DNA from: Micromonospora kangleipakensis
Lineage (GTDB): Bacteria > Actinomycetota > Actinomycetes > Mycobacteriales > Micromonosporaceae
NCBI RefSeq assembly: GCF_004217615.1
Contig: NZ_SHLD01000001.1
Location: forward strand, 3,410,001-3,474,000
DNA length: 64,000 nucleotides
Direction of reading: 5' to 3'
A program made the position numbers and the translations under genes. The notes beneath the pieces were generated by a model. It did no database searches and was not told where the DNA came from. It was given only the letters and a program-made list of their open reading frames with translations. Shown piece by piece: positions 52,218-62,022 of this stretch (position 1 is the first letter of the stretch; each line of letters opens with the position of its first letter).

Positions 52218-55200
52218 ATGCATTGGCCCCCACGCTGGCTCGCCGCCGGCGCGGTCGGCGCGCTGGTGGTCGGACTCGTCGCACCGGCGTCCGCCGCCCC
52301 GCCCGCCCCGCCGGCCGGCCCGAGCCCGGCCGCCCCCGCCTCGGGCGGCGCGCCCGTCCGTATCACCCTGATCACCGGCGACCAGGTCGACCTGGTCCAG
52401 GCCGCGCCCGGCCGGGTCGCCGCGACGGTCCACCCCGGCGCCGGCCGGGAGCGGATCACCTTCCACACCGTGGAGGCCGACGGCGGGATGCGGGTGCTGC
52501 CCAGCGACGTCGTGCCATACGTCTCCGCCGGGGTGCTCGACGCCGACCTGTTCGACGTGGAGGAGCTGGTCGCCGAGGGCTACGGCGACGCCGCGCAGGG
52601 CGCGCTGCCGCTGATCGTGCGCTACCAGCAGCCGGCCGCCGGCCGGGTCCGGCCGCTCGCCGGCGCCACCGCCGCCCGGCCGCTGGAGAGCATCAACGGC
52701 GCGGCGCTGCGGGTCGGCAAGGGCGACCTCGGCGGCCTGTGGACAACGCTGCGCGGCACGGCGGCGGCCCGCACGACCGCCGGCGCGCCCCGGCTCGGCG
52801 CCGGCATCGCCCGCGTCTGGCTGGACGGGCGGGTCCACGCGGATCTGGAGCACAGCGTGCCGCAGATCGGCGCCCCGGCGGCCTGGGCGGCCGGCCGGGA
52901 CGGCAACGGCGTCCGGGTCGCGGTCCTCGACACCGGCGTCGACGCCGGCCACCCCGACCTGGCAGGCCGGATCGCCGAGGCGCACGACTTCACCGGCAGC
53001 GGCAGCGCCCGGGACGGCCACGGCCACGGCACCCACGTGGCCTCCACCATCGCCGGCAGCGGCGCCGCCTCCAACGGGCTGCGCAAGGGCGTCGCCCCCG
53101 GCGCACAGCTGCTGATCGGCAAGGTGCTCGACGACCACGGCAGCGGTTACGGCTCGGACATCATCGCGGGCATGGAGTGGGCCGCCCACTCCGGCGCGAA
53201 GGTGGTCAGCATGAGCCTCGGCGGCCCGGCCACCGACGGCACCGACCCGATGAGCCAGGCGGTCAACGACCTCACCGCCGAGACCGGCACGCTCTTCGTG
53301 ATCGCCGCCGGTAACTCAGGCGCGGCGGGTACCGTCGGCACGCCGGGCGCGGCCACCGCGGCGCTCACCGTGGGCGCGGTGGACCGCGACGACAACCTGG
53401 CCGACTTCTCCAGCCGCGGCCCCCGGATCGGCGACAACGGCCTGAAGCCGGAGATCACCGCGCCGGGCGTCGGCATCGTCGCCGCCCGCGCCGCCGGCAC
53501 CACCATGGGTACGCCGGTGGACGACGCGTACACGCGGGCGTCCGGGACGTCGATGGCGACCCCGCACGTCGCTGGCGCGGTGGCGATCCTCGCCCAGGAA
53601 CACCCGGACTGGACCGCCGGGAAGCTCAAGGACGCGCTGGTCAGCACGACGAAGGCGAACCCTGCGCTGACCGTCTTCGAGCAGGGCGGCGGCCGGGTCG
53701 ACGTGGCCCGCGCGCTGAGCCAGCGGGTGTACGGCTCGGCCACCGCTGACTTCGGCCGGGTGAACACCGGCGGTGCGGTGGCGGAGCGGACCGTGACGTA
53801 CACCAACAGCACGTCGTCCCCGCAGACCCTGCGGCTGGCCGTGGAGCTCCGCAACCTGGACAGCGGTGCCGCCGAGCCGGACGGGGTGTCGCTCGACGGC
53901 ACGGAGGTGACCGTGCCGGCCGGCGGCAGCGTGAACGTCCCGCTGCACGCCGACCCGGCGAAGCTGGACCGGGGAGTGCACGGAGGGTGGCTGGTGGCCA
54001 CCGGCGCGGACGGTGTCGCGGTACGCACGGCCGTCGGGCTCACCCTCAGCGGCCCGCTGCACACGGTCACCCTGCGCGCCCTGGACATGGCCGGGCAGCC
54101 CGGCCTGGCGTCGGTGGTCACCCTCTTCGGCGAGCACCCCGAGTCGGACCACATCGGTTGGATCCCCGGCGAGGCGCAGGTGCAGGTCGAGGAGGGCCCG
54201 TACCTGCTCGAGGGGCTGATCGAGCACGGCGCCCCGTTGGACGAGCAGATCACCCTGGTCACCGACCCCGAGCTGATGGTGGACCGCGACCTCACCGTGG
54301 TGCTCGACCCGCGCAAGGGCACCCCGGTGCGGATCGAGACGCCGAAGCCGACCGAGCAGCGGGCGGTGATCAGCTTCTACGAGCACCGGATCTTCGGCAA
54401 CGGCCGGCAGGTCGACCACGGCGTGATGAACTTCAGCACCACCCAGCAGGTGAACGTCACGCCGACCCGGGCGGTGCGCAAGGGCGAGTTCGAGTTCGCC
54501 TCCCGCTGGCAGCTGGTCGCGCCCATGGTGGACGCCCAGGTCAGCAACGTCTCCGGTCCGCTGGACATCAACCTGCTGGGCCAGTCGCCGGCTCCGGCCG
54601 GCCGGCGGAAGCTGCCGCTGGTCTGGGCGGGCGACGGCACCGCCGCCGAGCTGGCCCGGGCCGGGGTCCGAGGTGCGGCTGCGCTGGTCGCCGGCAGCTA
54701 CGACCGCGCCGAGGAGGACCAGATCGCCGACGCCACGGCGGCCGGCGCCGCGATGGTGCTCATCGTCCGCCCGTCGGACCGGAGCGCGTGGACGGTCTGG
54801 CGCCCGGACGGGGATCGGTTGCCGATCCCGTCGATGGTGGTCGCGTACGACGACGGACAGCCGATGATCGCGGCGGCGAAGAGCGGCCGCGCCACCCTGG
54901 ACGTGGCGCTGACCGTGGACAGCCCCTACCTGTACGACGTGTGGCAGGTGTCGAAGGGGCGGGTCCCGGATCGGATCCTGCACCGGGTCACCGCGGACAA
55001 CACCGCCGAGGTGACCGCCCGCTACGCCGACACCGGCGGGTCCGAGTGGGCCAGCGAGCAGCGGTTCGGGTGGCGTCCCTGGCAGGAGTACTCCTGGAAC
55101 GACGACCAGCGGATGGTGCGTACCGGCACCACCCGGCAGGAGTTCGTCAGCGCCGGGGACTCCTGGTGGCAGCAGCGGGTGCTGCACCAACTCACCTGGT

Positions 55201-55946
55201 CCTGGGGGCCGCTGCTCGGCGGGCTCACCCAGCAGCCCCGGCGGTACGCGGCCGACGACCGGGTCACCGAGACCTGGCACGCTCCGGTGGTCCGCCCGGC
55301 CGTGCCGGCCGGCGGCGGGGCGCGGGTGCCCACGCGCACCGGCGACACGCTGGACCTGCGGGTAACCGAGTTCGTCGACTCCGACGGCCACTACGCCCCG
55401 GCTCGCAGCAGCGAGGAGCAGGACACGGTGCAGGCCCGGCTGAGCCGGGACGGGCAGCAGATCGCCGACCTCTCCGCCGGCTGGGCGCCGGTGCCGACCA
55501 CGCCGGGCGCGGCCCGCTACCGGCTGGACCTCACCACGCAGCGGTCCTCGGACGAGTGGCGGCGGGCCACCCGCACCGAGACGGCGTGGCAGTTCACCTC
55601 GGCCCGCCCGGCCGGGGACACGGCCCAGCCGCTGCCACTGCTGCAGGTGGACTACCAGGTTCCCGCCGACCTGCGCGGCGAGGTGGCGGGCGACAAGCCC
55701 CACCAGCTCGGGCTGACGCTGCGCCAGCCGGCCGGCGTACCGGCGCCGATCGGCACCAGCCTGCGGGTCGAGGTGTCGTTCGACGGCGGGCGCACCTGGG
55801 GGGCGGTGCCGGTGAACGGCTCGGGCACCAGCTTCACCGCCAAGGTGCCGGCCGGACGCGGCACGGTGTCGCTGCGAGTGCACGCCGGCGACCGGGCCGG
55901 CAACACCGTCGACCAGACCGTGCTCGACGCGTACGAGCTGCGCTGA
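52218..55946 (+). CDS. Secreted subtilisin-family (S8) serine protease, 1242 residues
   Basis: A signal peptide (basic WPPRW then a hydrophobic AGAVGALVVGLVA, cut after ASA) is followed by a propeptide. The S8 catalytic domain has Asp238 (VAVLDTGVDAGHPD), His273 (GHGHGTHVAST) and Ser445 (SGTSMATPHVAGA). Beyond residue 500 lie about 740 residues of beta-rich sequence, including a PA-like segment near residues 800-895. All catalytic residues are present, so an active exoprotease is expected. It is preceded by imperfect hairpins near the ATG and followed by a bidirectional terminator. Confidence 0.92.
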   Translation: MHWPPRWLAAGAVGALVVGLVAPASAAPPAPPAGPSPAAPASGGAPVRITLITGDQVDLVQAAPGRVAATVHPGAGRERITFHTVEADGGMRVLPSDVVPYVSAGVLDADLFDVEELVAEGYGDAAQGALPLIVRYQQPAAGRVRPLAGATAARPLESINGAALRVGKGDLGGLWTTLRGTAAARTTAGAPRLGAGIARVWLDGRVHADLEHSVPQIGAPAAWAAGRDGNGVRVAVLDTGVDAGHPDLAGRIAEAHDFTGSGSARDGHGHGTHVASTIAGSGAASNGLRKGVAPGAQLLIGKVLDDHGSGYGSDIIAGMEWAAHSGAKVVSMSLGGPATDGTDPMSQAVNDLTAETGTLFVIAAGNSGAAGTVGTPGAATAALTVGAVDRDDNLADFSSRGPRIGDNGLKPEITAPGVGIVAARAAGTTMGTPVDDAYTRASGTSMATPHVAGAVAILAQEHPDWTAGKLKDALVSTTKANPALTVFEQGGGRVDVARALSQRVYGSATADFGRVNTGGAVAERTVTYTNSTSSPQTLRLAVELRNLDSGAAEPDGVSLDGTEVTVPAGGSVNVPLHADPAKLDRGVHGGWLVATGADGVAVRTAVGLTLSGPLHTVTLRALDMAGQPGLASVVTLFGEHPESDHIGWIPGEAQVQVEEGPYLLEGLIEHGAPLDEQITLVTDPELMVDRDLTVVLDPRKGTPVRIETPKPTEQRAVISFYEHRIFGNGRQVDHGVMNFSTTQQVNVTPTRAVRKGEFEFASRWQLVAPMVDAQVSNVSGPLDINLLGQSPAPAGRRKLPLVWAGDGTAAELARAGVRGAAALVAGSYDRAEEDQIADATAAGAAMVLIVRPSDRSAWTVWRPDGDRLPIPSMVVAYDDGQPMIAAAKSGRATLDVALTVDSPYLYDVWQVSKGRVPDRILHRVTADNTAEVTARYADTGGSEWASEQRFGWRPWQEYSWNDDQRMVRTGTTRQEFVSAGDSWWQQRVLHQLTWSWGPLLGGLTQQPRRYAADDRVTETWHAPVVRPAVPAGGGARVPTRTGDTLDLRVTEFVDSDGHYAPARSSEEQDTVQARLSRDGQQIADLSAGWAPVPTTPGAARYRLDLTTQRSSDEWRRATRTETAWQFTSARPAGDTAQPLPLLQVDYQVPADLRGEVAGDKPHQLGLTLRQPAGVPAPIGTSLRVEVSFDGGRTWGAVPVNGSGTSFTAKVPAGRGTVSLRVHAGDRAGNTVDQTVLDAYELR

Positions 55947-55952
55947 CCCGGG

Positions 55953-55986
55953 CGGGGCGGGACGGCCGTGGCGCCGTCCCGCCCCG
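55953..55986. terminator. Bidirectional terminator between protease and regulator
   Basis: CGGGGCGGGACGGC (55953-55966) pairs perfectly over 14 bp with GCCGTCCCGCCCCG (55973-55986) around a 6-base loop. It lies between convergent genes and starts 6 bases after the protease stop. Confidence 0.85.
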
Positions 55987-55991
55987 TCGCC

Positions 55992-56975
55992 TCAGATCCA
56001 GTCCCGCCGGGCGGCCTGGAAGGCCAGCCCGGGCCGGGTGTCCACGCCGGCCACCGCCATCAGGTCGGCCAGCCGACGCTGCACGGTTCGGCGGCTCACC
56101 CCGAGCTGGGAGGCGATGGACTTGTCCGGCACGCCGGCCACGAAGAGCGAGAGCAGCCGGGCCTCGTCGGCATCCGGCCGGTAGCCGTCACCCGCCCGGT
56201 CGGCGGGCGGGGCGGACGAGCGCACCGGCGTCGCCATCAGCCAGTGGCTCTCGAAGAGGGCGAGCAGCGCGTCGAGCAGCTGGCTGCGGCCGATCACCGC
56301 GGCGCTCGGCTCGCCGCCGTCCCGGTCCGGCACCAACGGGCAGACCGCCGTCCGGCCGTCGACGATGGCCAGCCGCACCGGCAGCCGGTCCAGCACCCGG
56401 GCCTGCTCTCCGGCGCGGACGCCCCGCTCGAGGTCCTCCAGCGCGCCCGGTTCGAGGAGCATCTCGCGTTCGTAGATGGCCCGGTAGCGCACCCCGCGCG
56501 CCAGCGCGTCGAACTCCTCGACGTTCTCCTCGCCGGACATGGCCAGTGGGTTGGCCCGGCAGAACCAGAGCACCTCGACCCGGGCACCGTCCTGCAGGTC
56601 ACGCAGGCGCTCGCGGAGCACCCGCGCCCCGGTGATCACCTCCACCAGGTGGTCGGCGTCGTGCCGCCGCATCCCGGCCCGGTACTCCTCGGTCAGCTGG
56701 GTGACCGCCGCCCGGGCCGCCTCCAACGCCTCCTGCCGGCGCAGCAGCGCCTCGCCGAGCGGGACGTCGGGTGCCAGCGGCCGCAGCGGCGCGTCCGGCT
56801 CCGGCCCGGCCGGCAGCACCAGTCCCTTGCCGCGCAGGGCGTCGAGCTGCGCGACGACCTCCGCGCGCGGCCGGCGCAGCCGCTCGACCAGCTCCTCGAC
56901 CCGGGCCGTGGTGAGCTGGACGAGGGAGCGGTAGAGCTCCTCCTCGCCCGGCGTCAGACCGATCACGTCCAGCAC
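55992..56975 (-). CDS. Transcriptional regulator with TrmB-like N-terminus and LuxR HTH
   Basis: A 327-residue regulator. The N-terminal winged helix (LTPGEEELYRSLVQLTTARVEELVERL) is TrmB-like, the middle is a sensor region with VLWFCRANPLAMSG and REMLLEPGALEDLERG, and the C-terminus is a LuxR-type HTH (LLSLFVAGVPDKSIASQLGVSRRTVQRRLADLMAVAGV, read in parts). Such proteins often regulate a neighbouring gene; the convergent protease is a candidate. GTG at 56975 is preferred over the longer frame because TACAGT (-10) ends only eight bases before it, giving a leaderless transcript. Confidence 0.78.
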   Translation of the reverse strand: MLDVIGLTPGEEELYRSLVQLTTARVEELVERLRRPRAEVVAQLDALRGKGLVLPAGPEPDAPLRPLAPDVPLGEALLRRQEALEAARAAVTQLTEEYRAGMRRHDADHLVEVITGARVLRERLRDLQDGARVEVLWFCRANPLAMSGEENVEEFDALARGVRYRAIYEREMLLEPGALEDLERGVRAGEQARVLDRLPVRLAIVDGRTAVCPLVPDRDGGEPSAAVIGRSQLLDALLALFESHWLMATPVRSSAPPADRAGDGYRPDADEARLLSLFVAGVPDKSIASQLGVSRRTVQRRLADLMAVAGVDTRPGLAFQAARRDWI

Positions 56976-56983
56976 GGGGCAGA

Positions 56984-57011
56984 ACTGTACGACGTCACCG
57001 GCCGTAGTCCA
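56984..57011 (-). promoter_or_regulatory. Promoter of the LuxR-type regulator, leaderless
   Basis: On the minus strand TGGACT (57011-57006) and TACAGT (56989-56984) are 16 bases apart. The start codon follows eight bases after the -10, which implies a leaderless mRNA. Confidence 0.5.
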
Positions 57012-57070
57012 CAGCCCCCGCACCACGCCGGCTGGTCAACTGTCGCAGGGCGCGTCTACTGTCGGGTGCT

Positions 57071-58828
57071 GTGCTGGAAGAGCTGCGCATCACCGGACTG
57101 GGCGTCATCGAGGACACCACGCTGCCGTTGACCGGCGGGATGAACGTCATCACCGGCGAGACCGGTGCGGGCAAGACGATGGTGGTGACCGGCCTCGGCC
57201 TGCTCTTCGGCGGCCGGGCCGACGCCGGGCGGGTGCGGGCGCAACCGGGCCGGGCGGTGGTGGAGGGGCGGCTGCGCCTCGACGGCCGGGTGGCCGACAC
57301 CGTGCACGCCCGGATCACCGACGCCGGCGGCGAGCCCGACGAGGACGGCTCCGTGCTGCTGAGCCGCACGGTCACCGTGGAGGGCCGGTCCCGGGCGCAC
57401 CTGGGCGGCCGGAGCATGCCGGTGTCGATGCTCGGCGAGGTCGGCGAGCAGGTGGTGGCCGTGCACGGTCAGTCCGACCAGCTGAGGCTGCTCCGCCCGG
57501 CCGAGCAGCGGGCGGCGCTGGACCGGTTCGCCGGTCCGGCGCACGAGAAGCTGCTCGACGCGCTGCGCGAGGCGTACACCGGGTGGCGGGCGGTGGTCGA
57601 CGACCTGGCCGACCGGCGGCGCAACGCCCGCGAGCGCAACCAGGAGGCGGACCTGCTCCGGCTCGGCCTGGACGAGATCACCCGGGTCGACCCGCAGCCC
57701 GGCGAGGACGACGAGCTGAAGGCGGAGGCGCAGCGGCTGGAGCACGCCGAAGGGCTGCGCACCGCGGCGCAGCTGGCGCACCAGTGCGTCGCCGGCGGCG
57801 TGGAGGCGACCGACGAGACCCCGGACGCGACCGCGCTGCTCGGCACCGCCCGGCGCACGCTGGAGGCGCAGTCCGGCACCGACCCGGCGCTCGGCGAGCT
57901 GGCGGCCCGCCTGGAGGAGGCGGCCACCCTGGTGGCCGACGTCTCCGCGGAGCTGTCGGCGTACCTGGCGGCGCTGGACGCGGACCCGGCCCGGTTGCAG
58001 GTCATCTACGAGCGGCGGGCGGCGCTGCGCGCGCTGACCCGCAAGTACGCCGACGACGTCGACGGCGTGATCGCCTGGGCCGAGCGGGCCCGCACCCGAC
58101 TGTCCGACCTGGACACCTCCGACGATCTCCTGGAGGAGCTGGAGCGGGAGGCGTCCCGGCTGGCCGGCGAGGTGGCCGAGCTGGCCGGGCGGGTCTCCGC
58201 CTCCCGGCAGGAGGCGGCGGTCCGCTTCGCCGAGCAGGTCACCGTCGAGCTGGCCGGGCTGGCCATGCCGCACGCCCGGATCGAGGTGGCGGTGCTGCCC
58301 CGCCCGGCCGGTCGGGCCGAGCCGAGCCTGCCGGTCAACGGCGTGGAGGCCGGCGTCGGCCCGGACGGCGCGGACGAGGTGGAGCTGCGCCTGCTGGCCC
58401 ACCCGGGCGCGCCGTCGCTGCCGCTGCAGCGGGGGGCCTCCGGCGGTGAGCTGTCCCGGGTGATGCTCGCCATCGAGGTGGTCTTCGCCGGCTCCGGCGG
58501 CCCGCCCACCCTGGTCTTCGACGAGGTGGACGCGGGCGTCGGGGGGCAGGCCGCGGTGGAGATCGGTCGCCGGCTGGCCCGGCTGGCCCGCAGCCACCAG
58601 GTGCTGGTGGTCACCCACCTGCCGCAGGTGGCCGCGTTCGCCGACCGGCACCTGGTGGTGGCGAAGGACACCGGGGGAGCGGTGACCACCAGCGGGGTCC
58701 GGGTGGTGGAGGACACAGAGCGGGCCCGGGAGCTGGCCCGGATGCTCGCGGGTTTGCCGGATTCCGATCTGGGTATCGCGCATGCGGAGGAACTCCTGGC
58801 CGTGGCGGCCAAGGAAAGACGACCGTGA
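57071..58828 (+). CDS. recN: DNA repair protein RecN
   Basis: A 585-residue SMC-like ATPase involved in double-strand-break repair. Walker A is GETGAGKTMVV near residue 30. The ABC signature region is GGASGGELSRVMLAIE and Walker B is PTLVFDEVDAGVGGQ. Between them lies the long coiled coil with its short hinge. The C-terminal HQVLVVTHLPQVAAFA is the H-loop. The start is GTG at 57071. Position next to steA matches M. tuberculosis Rv1696. Confidence 0.95.
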   Translation: MLEELRITGLGVIEDTTLPLTGGMNVITGETGAGKTMVVTGLGLLFGGRADAGRVRAQPGRAVVEGRLRLDGRVADTVHARITDAGGEPDEDGSVLLSRTVTVEGRSRAHLGGRSMPVSMLGEVGEQVVAVHGQSDQLRLLRPAEQRAALDRFAGPAHEKLLDALREAYTGWRAVVDDLADRRRNARERNQEADLLRLGLDEITRVDPQPGEDDELKAEAQRLEHAEGLRTAAQLAHQCVAGGVEATDETPDATALLGTARRTLEAQSGTDPALGELAARLEEAATLVADVSAELSAYLAALDADPARLQVIYERRAALRALTRKYADDVDGVIAWAERARTRLSDLDTSDDLLEELEREASRLAGEVAELAGRVSASRQEAAVRFAEQVTVELAGLAMPHARIEVAVLPRPAGRAEPSLPVNGVEAGVGPDGADEVELRLLAHPGAPSLPLQRGASGGELSRVMLAIEVVFAGSGGPPTLVFDEVDAGVGGQAAVEIGRRLARLARSHQVLVVTHLPQVAAFADRHLVVAKDTGGAVTTSGVRVVEDTERARELARMLAGLPDSDLGIAHAEELLAVAAKERRP

Positions 58829-58945
58829 CGCCGGGTTTGTGAGCGCAAGCACACCGGCGTGCGCTCGGGTGTGCTTCCCTGGGTAGGCGGCCCTGCTCAG
58901 GCATGTCGCGACAGCAAACCTGCCTCACATGCCAGGATGGTCACG

Positions 58946-60124
58946 ATGCGTCTACCCACGTTGCGCCGGACCCGGAACGCGGAACCGGGCTCAGTCCTCG
59001 GCACCGCGCGCCTCGACCGCCGTACGAAACGGCTGGTGGGCCGGCTCCGACCCGGCGACATCGCGGTCATCGACCACGTCGACCTGGACCGGGTGGCGGC
59101 GGATTCGCTGGTCGCCGTCGGCGTGGCCGCGGTGCTCAACGCCAAGCCCTCGGTCTCCGGGCGCTACCCCAACCTGGGGCCGGAGGTGCTGGTGGCCGCC
59201 GGCATCCCGCTCCTGGACGACCTGGGCGAGAGCGTCTTCGAGCAGATCCGCGAAGGCGACACCGTCCGGATCGAGGGCAACACGGTCTTCGTCGGCGAGG
59301 AGCCGGTCGCGCACGGTGCCCTGCAGGACGCCGAGACGGTGGCCAAGGCGATGGCCGACGCCCGGGAGGGGCTGTCGGTCCAGTTGGAGGCGTTCGCCGC
59401 CAACACCATGGACTACCTCAAGCAGGAGCGCGACCTGCTGCTCGACGGGGTCGGCGTACCGGACATCCAGACCCAGATCCAGGGGCGGCACTGCCTTATC
59501 GTGGTCCGCGGCTACGACTACAAGGCCGACCTGGACGTGCTGCGCCCGTACATCCGGGAGTTCAAGCCGGTGCTCATCGGCGTGGACGGCGGCGCGGACG
59601 CCCTGGTCGAGGCGGGCTACACCCCGGACATGATCATCGGTGACATGGACTCGGTCACCGACGACGTGCTGCGCTGCGGCGCCGAGGTGATCGTGCACGC
59701 CTACCCGGACGGCCGCGCCCCCGGCCTGCCCCGGGTCAACGGCCTCGGGGTGCCGGCGATCACCTTCCCGGCCGCCGCCACCAGCGAGGACCTGGCCATG
59801 CTGCTGGCCGACGAGAAGGGCGCCTCGCTGCTGGTCGCGGTCGGCACCCACGCCACGCTGGTGGAGTTCCTCGACAAGGGCCGGGGCGGCATGGCCTCGA
59901 CCTTCCTGACCCGGCTGAAGGTCGGCGGCAAGCTGGTCGACGCCAAGGGCGTGAGCCGGCTCTACCGGCAGAGCATCTCCGGTTCCTCGCTGCTGCTGCT
60001 GGTCCTCTCGGCGGGCGCCGCGATGGCCTCCGCGGTGGCGGTCTCCACCGTCGGGAAGGCGTATTTGGGCGTGGTCTCCGAATGGTGGGACAATTTTGTG
60101 TTCCAGCTCGGCCAGCTCTTCTAG
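58946..60124 (+). CDS. steA: SteA-like cell-envelope protein, Rv1697 homologue
   Basis: A 392-residue protein. The N-terminal part (GRLRPGDIAVIDHVDLDRVAADSLV) and a thiamin-pyrophosphokinase-like domain (VLIGVDGGADALVEAGYTPDMIIGDMDSV, read in parts) are typical of SteA. The C-terminus has one or two hydrophobic helices (SGSSLLLLVLSAGAAMASAVAV). In corynebacteria SteA with SteB regulates RipA-dependent cell separation. The ATG at 58946 has CCAGGA eight bases upstream; an in-frame ATG lies three codons earlier. steB/mctB is the next gene. Confidence 0.87.
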   Translation: MRLPTLRRTRNAEPGSVLGTARLDRRTKRLVGRLRPGDIAVIDHVDLDRVAADSLVAVGVAAVLNAKPSVSGRYPNLGPEVLVAAGIPLLDDLGESVFEQIREGDTVRIEGNTVFVGEEPVAHGALQDAETVAKAMADAREGLSVQLEAFAANTMDYLKQERDLLLDGVGVPDIQTQIQGRHCLIVVRGYDYKADLDVLRPYIREFKPVLIGVDGGADALVEAGYTPDMIIGDMDSVTDDVLRCGAEVIVHAYPDGRAPGLPRVNGLGVPAITFPAAATSEDLAMLLADEKGASLLVAVGTHATLVEFLDKGRGGMASTFLTRLKVGGKLVDAKGVSRLYRQSISGSSLLLLVLSAGAAMASAVAVSTVGKAYLGVVSEWWDNFVFQLGQLF

Positions 60125-60151
60125 CTCCCCGACGATCAAGAGGCTGCAAGC

Positions 60152-61093
60152 GTGATCAACTTCCGCTACCACGTGGTGTCCCTCACCGCGGTCTTCCTGG
60201 CGTTGGCGATCGGCCTGGTGGTCGGCACGGCCGCCCTCAACGGGCCGGTCGCCGACTCGCTCAAGGAGAACGTCAACGCGCTGCGCAAGGACAACCAGCA
60301 GATGCGCCAGTCGGTCAACAGCCTCCAGAAGGAACTGGACATGGAGGAGGACTTCGCCGCCGAGATGGCGCAGGTCGTCCTCCCCGGCAAGCTCACCGGG
60401 CGACGCGTGCTGGTGCTCGACCTGCCCAGCGGCCGCGAGCACACCGACGGCGTGGCGAAGATGCTCGAACTCGCCGGCGCGAACGTCACCGGCCGGATCG
60501 ACCTGCAGGACAAGTTCATCAACCCGGACAGCAACAACAACCTGCTGGAGCTGGCCGTCACCGCTGCCCGCCCGAACAGCGCCCCCACCGCGGGGCTGCC
60601 GGGCAACGGGCACGGCGTGGAGACCTCCAGCGCCCTGCTGGCCAGCGTCCTGCTCGACCGCCCCCAGGGCAGCCCGCCGGTCTCCGACGCGGATCGTCGG
60701 GCCGTGCTGGCGGCGTACTCCAACGCCGGCTACCTGAGCACGGAAGACAAGGTCACCGGGGCGGCCGAGGCGGTGGTCCTGGTCAGCGGCCAGCCGTACG
60801 TGGACAAGGACTCGGCGAAGAAGGACGAGTCGGTGGTGAAGGTCGCCGAGCAGTTCGACCGGACCGGCGCGATCGTGGTCGGCGGCAACGGCTCGGCCGG
60901 CGGCAACGTGGTCGCCGTCGTGCGCGGCGACCCGGTGCTCTCCCAGACCATCTCCACCGTCGACAACGCCAACACCGTCCAGGGTCAGCTGGTCACCGCG
61001 CTCGCGCTGGTGCAGCAGCTCACCGAGAAGAAGGCCGGCCAGTACGGTGTCGGCGACAACGCCGCAGCGCTGCTGCCTAAACTGCCCCAGTGA
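60152..61093 (+). CDS. mctB: SteB/MctB-like envelope protein (copper transporter family annotation)
   Basis: A 313-residue protein: one N-terminal transmembrane helix (VVSLTAVFLALAIGLVVGTAAL), a coiled coil (about 38-75, NALRKDNQQMRQSVNSLQKEL) and an extracytoplasmic domain ending with VQQLTEKKAGQYG. Rv1698 (MctB) was described as an outer-membrane copper exporter, while corynebacterial SteB pairs with SteA in cell division. Linked SteA makes the division role the likelier one. GTG start with AAGAGG upstream. Confidence 0.87.
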   Translation: MINFRYHVVSLTAVFLALAIGLVVGTAALNGPVADSLKENVNALRKDNQQMRQSVNSLQKELDMEEDFAAEMAQVVLPGKLTGRRVLVLDLPSGREHTDGVAKMLELAGANVTGRIDLQDKFINPDSNNNLLELAVTAARPNSAPTAGLPGNGHGVETSSALLASVLLDRPQGSPPVSDADRRAVLAAYSNAGYLSTEDKVTGAAEAVVLVSGQPYVDKDSAKKDESVVKVAEQFDRTGAIVVGGNGSAGGNVVAVVRGDPVLSQTISTVDNANTVQGQLVTALALVQQLTEKKAGQYGVGDNAAALLPKLPQ

Positions 61094-61154
61094 GCGGCCG
61101 ACCGGTGTCCGGTCTGCACCGCATCGCCTACGGCATCCGGATCGGAGGGGTCGC

Positions 61155-62021
61155 GTGACCAGGTGGGGTCGGCTGCTGGCCGCCGGAGCGGGGGCGGTCG
61201 CCGCCCGGTACGTGCTGCGGGAGGTGTGTACCGCCCCGGTGGGGCCGGCGCTGGAACGGACCAACTTCCGCGGCCGGACGGTCACCCTCGCGGCCGGCCC
61301 GGCGCTCGCGGTCGGCGCCGCCACGGCTGGCGCGCTCGGCGCCGGCAACGCCCCGTCCGGAGCGGCCGCGCTGGTCGCCGGGCTCGGCGCGGGCGCGATC
61401 GGGCTTTATGACGACGTGGTCGGCGCACGCCCCGAGCAGAAGGCCGCCAAGGGCTTCGCCGGGCACCTCGCCGCCCTGCGGGAGGGGCGGGTCACCGCCG
61501 GTCTGCTCAAGATCGTCGGGGTGGGCGCCGCCGGCCTCGGCGCGGCCGCGCTGCTCGCCTGCGACCCCCGGGTCGCCGCCCATCCCCGCCGGCAGCGCCA
61601 CGGCACCCTCGGCCGCGGCGTCGACGTGCTGCTCGGCGCCGGCGTGGTCGCCGGCACCGCCAACCTGCTCAACCTGCTCGACCTGCGTCCCGGCCGGGCG
61701 CTGAAGTCCGGCATGCTGCTCGGCGCGCCGCTGTCCGGCGGAGCGCACGGCGGCGTCGCCGTCGGCGCGGTCGGCGCCGCCGCCGGCCTGATCCGCGACG
61801 ACCTGGACGAGCGGGTGATGCTCGGCGACAGTGGCGCCAACGCCCTCGGCGCGCTGCTCGGCGTCAGCATGGCCGCCCGCACGGGGCCGCTCGGCCGGGC
61901 CGGCATCCTCGCCGTGCTCGCCGCGCTCACCGCCGCCAGCGAGAAGGTCAGCTTCACCCAGGTGATCCAGCGGACCCCCGGGCTGCGGGAGCTCGACGCG
62001 CTGGGCCGGCTCGACGACTGA
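61155..62021 (+). CDS. MraY/WecA-like polyprenyl-phosphate sugar transferase (PNPT family)
   Basis: A 288-residue membrane protein. IGLYDDVVGARPEQKAAKGFAGHL and the later TANLLNLLDLRPGRALK and LGDSGANALGALLG correspond to the conserved acidic and GDxG segments of the PNPT family. Hydrophobic helices cover most of the rest. Length is shorter than MraY (about 360). It would transfer a sugar phosphate to undecaprenyl or decaprenyl phosphate. The murJ flippase starts one base after its stop, so a lipid-carrier job is likely. Confidence 0.72.
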   Translation: MTRWGRLLAAGAGAVAARYVLREVCTAPVGPALERTNFRGRTVTLAAGPALAVGAATAGALGAGNAPSGAAALVAGLGAGAIGLYDDVVGARPEQKAAKGFAGHLAALREGRVTAGLLKIVGVGAAGLGAAALLACDPRVAAHPRRQRHGTLGRGVDVLLGAGVVAGTANLLNLLDLRPGRALKSGMLLGAPLSGGAHGGVAVGAVGAAAGLIRDDLDERVMLGDSGANALGALLGVSMAARTGPLGRAGILAVLAALTAASEKVSFTQVIQRTPGLRELDALGRLDD

Positions 62022-62022
62022 C

